Assembly: GCF_002277895.1 (NCBI RefSeq)
Contig: NZ_CP023000.1
Coordinates: 1,054,001 to 1,118,000, forward strand
Direction: 5' to 3'
DNA from: Rhizobium sp. 11515TR
Lineage (GTDB): Bacteria > Pseudomonadota > Alphaproteobacteria > Rhizobiales > Rhizobiaceae
DNA: 64,000 nt
Shown here piece after piece: positions 61,530 through 64,000 of the stretch. The notes beneath the pieces are model-generated. The model saw nothing but the letters and a program-made list of their open reading frames with translations, was not told the DNA's origin and made no database searches. How positions within the stretch are numbered: the first letter of the stretch is position 1; each line of letters starts with the position of its first letter. Both the position numbers and the translations under genes were made by a program.

Positions 61530-62867
61530 ATGACACGAGTTGCCGTTATCGGTGCCGGCCCTTCGGGCCTTGCCCAGCTAAGAGCCTTTCAATCGGCCGC
61601 AAATAAGGGTGCTGATATTCCGGAAGTCGTCTGCTTCGAAAAGCAGGCGGATTGGGGCGGCCTCTGGAACTACACCTGGCGTACGGGCCTCGATGAATAT
61701 GGCGAGCCTGTCCATGGCAGCATGTATCGCTATCTCTGGTCGAACGGCCCGAAGGAGTGCCTGGAATTCGCCGACTATTCCTTCGAGGAGCATTTCGGCA
61801 AGCCGATCGCCTCCTACCCGCCGCGCGCAGTGCTCTGGGACTATATCAAGGGCCGCGTCGAGAAAGCCGATGTGCGCAAATGGGTACGTTTCAGCACGCC
61901 CGTGCGCATGGTGCGCTTCGATGAAGAGACGAAGAAGTTCACGGTAACCGCGCATGATCGGCCTCAGGACCGGATGTATGACGAGGTGTTCGACTATGTC
62001 GTCGTTGCCTCGGGTCATTTCTCGACGCCGAACGTGCCCTATTTCGAAGGGGTGAAGACCTTCAACGGCCGCGTGCTGCATGCCCACGATTTTCGCGATG
62101 CACTGGAGTTCAAGGGCAAGGACGTACTGCTCGTCGGGCGCAGCTATTCGGCCGAGGATATCGGCTCGCAATGCTGGAAATATGGGGCAAAGTCGGTGAC
62201 GACGAGCTATCGCTCCAAGCCGATGGGCTTCAAATGGCCCGAGAATTTCGAGGAGCGGCCGCTGTTGACGCGTCTTGAAAACAAGACGGCCTACTTCCTC
62301 GACGGCTCATCGAAGGATGTCGACGCGCTGATCCTCTGCACAGGCTATCAGCACCATTTCCCCTTCCTGCCTGACGAGCTGCGGCTAAAGACTGCTAACC
62401 GCCTCTGGGCCGACCATCTCTACAAGGGCGTGATCTTCGACAAGAATCCGCAGCTCTTCTATATCGGCATGCAGGACCAGTTCTACACCTTCAACATGTT
62501 CGACGTTCAGGCCTGGTGGGCGCGCGATGTCATCATGGGCCGCATCAAGCTGCCACCGGAAGCAGAGCTGCAGGCAAACTTCGACCAGTGGCGTGCCCGC
62601 GAGGAGACGCTTGAGGATGCCGAACAGATGATCTGGTACCAGGGCGATTATGTGAAGGAGCTGCTCGCCGAGACCGATTATCCGAGCTTCGACATCGAAG
62701 GGACTAACAAGACCTTCATGGAGTGGGAGCATCACAAGGCGGAAAACATCATGGGCTTCCGTGACCACGCTTACCGTTCGCTGATGACCGGTACCATGTC
62801 GCCGACACATCACACACCCTGGGTCGACGCGCTTGACGATTCGATGGAGGAATATCTGCGCAATTGA
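61530..62867 (+). CDS. tmm: Trimethylamine monooxygenase
   Basis: FAD- and NADPH-dependent oxygenase that turns trimethylamine into its N-oxide. It is 445 residues, the length of bacterial Tmm. The FAD motif GAGPSGLAQ is at residue 8, and the NADPH motif GRSYSAEDIGSQ near 202. The FMO signature appears as FNGRVLHAHDFRD (family F-x-G-x-x-x-H-x3-Y/F). Other Tmm-like features are DWGGLWNYTWRTGLDEYGEP, VHGSMYRYLWSNGPKECLEF, and ILCTGYQHHFPFLPDELRLK. GAAGGGG precedes the ATG. It follows dmmC by 67 bp and ends in a terminator, so it is likely part of the same regulon. Substrate preference among FMO-like enzymes is inferred from the linkage and residues. Confidence 0.92.
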   Translation: MTRVAVIGAGPSGLAQLRAFQSAANKGADIPEVVCFEKQADWGGLWNYTWRTGLDEYGEPVHGSMYRYLWSNGPKECLEFADYSFEEHFGKPIASYPPRAVLWDYIKGRVEKADVRKWVRFSTPVRMVRFDEETKKFTVTAHDRPQDRMYDEVFDYVVVASGHFSTPNVPYFEGVKTFNGRVLHAHDFRDALEFKGKDVLLVGRSYSAEDIGSQCWKYGAKSVTTSYRSKPMGFKWPENFEERPLLTRLENKTAYFLDGSSKDVDALILCTGYQHHFPFLPDELRLKTANRLWADHLYKGVIFDKNPQLFYIGMQDQFYTFNMFDVQAWWARDVIMGRIKLPPEAELQANFDQWRAREETLEDAEQMIWYQGDYVKELLAETDYPSFDIEGTNKTFMEWEHHKAENIMGFRDHAYRSLMTGTMSPTHHTPWVDALDDSMEEYLRN

Positions 62868-62890
62868 TCCGCGATCATTTCCCCAACTAA

Positions 62891-62929
62891 CCGGCAAGGG
62901 AGGCGGAGAGCAGCCTTTGCCGGATTTTT
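62891..62929 (+). terminator. Rho-independent terminator after tmm
   Basis: A stem of about 10 bp, CCGGCAAGGG (62891-62900) with CCTTTGCCGG (62914-62923), one mismatch, 13-nt loop, followed by ATTTTTAT. Confidence 0.75.
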
Positions 62930-62974
62930 ATGCGTTGAGACGAAACGAGTTCATCCGCAACCTTCTCTTCGGGC

Positions 62975-63583
62975 ATGGCTTCCATGGATTTTCAGACAAG
63001 CGTTCTTGGCCGTATGGCGGGTTTTCTCTATCGCTGCCGGGCGGACGAAAACTATACGATGCTTAAGATGACCGACGGCATCGAGCGCATCTTCGGCTAT
63101 CCCGCCGATGAGATCATCGGCAACCGCGCGCGAACCTTTACTTCGATCATGTGCGAAGACGATATTCCGCTCATGGATGAGCTTGTCGGCAAGGCTCTGG
63201 AAAGCCGCACCGACTGGACGATGGAGTATCGCATCCGTCATCGCGACGGCCATTTCCTCTGGGTAACGGAGACCGGCGGCGGTGTCTGGGACGAGACCGG
63301 GGAGCTTCTTTATCTCGAAGGCAGTATCCTGAATATTGAATCGCTCTACCAGCGCCTCGACGAGCAGACCGCGGACATGCGGGTCACGGCATCGAAGACC
63401 AACGAGATCCTGCAGTCGCTGCGCTACTTGAAGCTGCTTGCCGTCAATGCCGGCATCGAGGCGGCAAGAGCCGGCACGGCCGGATCGGGTTTTGCGGTTC
63501 TGGCGGCAGAGATGCGTACGCTTGCCAATTCCTCGGAAGAGGCGGCGCGTGCGATCTCGGTCGCGCAGAGGAAGTCGGATTAG
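62975..63583 (+). CDS. Soluble PAS protein with a methyl-accepting-chemotaxis signalling tip
   Basis: A 202-residue protein with no membrane segment. The N-terminal half is a PAS_3-like sensor domain (about 8-125, CRADENYTMLKMTDGIERIF, GYPADEIIGNRARTFTSIMC, WTMEYRIRHRDGHFLWVTET). The C-terminal part is only the highly conserved hairpin tip of MCP signalling domains (LKLLAVNAGIEAARAGTAGS and FAVLAAEMRTLANSSEEAAR). The long helical bundles that usually flank the tip and the methylation helices are missing. It is 107 bp after tmm, past the terminator. It might link amine status to chemotaxis; this is inference. No strong ribosome-binding site is visible (ATGs at 62975 and 62984). Confidence 0.75.
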   Translation: MASMDFQTSVLGRMAGFLYRCRADENYTMLKMTDGIERIFGYPADEIIGNRARTFTSIMCEDDIPLMDELVGKALESRTDWTMEYRIRHRDGHFLWVTETGGGVWDETGELLYLEGSILNIESLYQRLDEQTADMRVTASKTNEILQSLRYLKLLAVNAGIEAARAGTAGSGFAVLAAEMRTLANSSEEAARAISVAQRKSD

Positions 63584-64000
63584 GAACGCGGCCGCGTTTT
63601 CTGCGGATCGTAGTGAGAAAGCGGCACAATGACGGCGGGAAGCCGTTTCTGTTGACTGTCGAGCTTGCCGATCTCGACCTTGGTGCCGACGCCAGCATGC
63701 GTGACGTCGACACGGGCAAGCGCGATGGTCTTGCCGAGGATCGGCGATCGTGTCGCGCTGGTGATCACGCCGATTTGCGCGCGGCCGATATGGATGCAAT
63801 CGCCATGTCCAACGGCTTCATTGGCTTCGATATCGAGACCGACCATGAGGTGGCGCGGATGTTCCTTTCGCCGGATCAGCGCCTCGCGTCCAATGAAATC
63901 ATCCTGTTTGGATTTTAACGGCACGGTAAAGCCGATGCCGGCCTCGAAGGGATCGGTCTGATCGTCGAATTCGTGATGGGCAAAGACCAGGCCCGCCTCG
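63580..64000 (-). CDS. GcvT-fold aminomethyltransferase, C-terminal part; candidate TMAO demethylase (partial)
   Basis: The minus-strand frame is open from the window edge to TAA at 63582-63580, giving the last 139 codons. The fragment reads EAGLVFAHHEFDDQTDPFEA then GIGFTVPLKSKQDDFIGREA, and later VGVI-like AQIGVITSATRSPILGKTIA and LDSQQKRLPAVIVPLSHYDP. This is the end of a GcvT/THF-binding domain. The same fold ends glycine-cleavage T proteins, dimethylglycine and sarcosine dehydrogenases, and TMAO demethylase (Tdm). As Tdm is the only missing pathway enzyme, it is an attractive identity, but nothing N-terminal is visible to confirm it. It converges on the PAS gene with a 4-bp overlap. Confidence 0.8.
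   Translation of the reverse strand, partial: EAGLVFAHHEFDDQTDPFEAGIGFTVPLKSKQDDFIGREALIRRKEHPRHLMVGLDIEANEAVGHGDCIHIGRAQIGVITSATRSPILGKTIALARVDVTHAGVGTKVEIGKLDSQQKRLPAVIVPLSHYDPQKTRPRS

Overview
The window looks like part of a large secondary replicon (chromid or megaplasmid) of a Rhizobiaceae bacterium, most likely a Rhizobium. The evidence is a complete repABC replication/partition operon (32667-36332) with an antisense RNA between repB and repC, a RopA/Omp2b-type porin, high-GC alphaproteobacterial coding style, and intergenic repeats of the kind common in Rhizobiales. I saw no rRNA, tRNA, CRISPR array or insertion sequence.

Layout, left half. 1-2944: end of a sugar ABC transporter operon (binding protein tail, ATPase, permease). 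2939-3445: small hypothetical gene. 3506-8692: LysR regulator divergent from an EmrAB-type efflux pair, followed by a soluble class III nucleotide cyclase. 9082-10173: porin. 10329-11663: acyl-CoA hydrolase/transferase. 11968-16970: copper resistance block (Tat-exported multicopper oxidase, CopZ-like chaperone, CopA ATPase, CueR/HmrR regulator) with a divergent pair of MerR-type promoters. 17046-20170: LysR, aldo-keto reductase and MFS exporter. 20287-25006: hypothetical protein, MFS protein, Tat-exported epoxide hydrolase-like protein, cytochrome P460-like protein. 25224-25978: 2OG-Fe(II) oxygenase broken by a one-base deletion. 25987-29794: HTH regulator and a VIT/VWA sortase substrate with its own class GN sortase. 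29823-31790: nitrilase-family amidohydrolase divergent from a LysR.

Layout, middle. 31791-38522 is the replicon maintenance region: an 876-bp leader, repA, repB, ctRNA, repC, three copies of a 16-bp parS-like palindrome (one on the repB stop codon, two about 2-3.5 kb downstream of repC), a small secreted protein gene, a HIT protein and a LysE remnant. 38523-42196 is a second, TetR-controlled EmrAB pump. 42286-44007 is an FtsI-like penicillin-binding protein.

Right third. 44212 to the right edge is a methylated-amine catabolic island. Trimethylamine monooxygenase (tmm) makes TMAO. A four-gene heme/flavin/Fe-S/folate oxidative N-demethylase (dmmDABC) turns dimethylamine into methylamine. GmaS, MgsABC and MgdABCD (N-methylglutamate pathway) convert methylamine to ammonium plus a C1 unit on tetrahydrofolate. 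FolD and PurU oxidise that unit and release it as formate. The one step not seen complete is TMAO demethylase. A gene cut by the right edge (63580 to beyond 64000, minus strand) carries a C-terminal GcvT fold and is a candidate for it. Two regulators (GlxA-type AraC, XRE-cupin) sit between the divergent mgd and mgs arms, and a possible sigma-54 site precedes gmaS.
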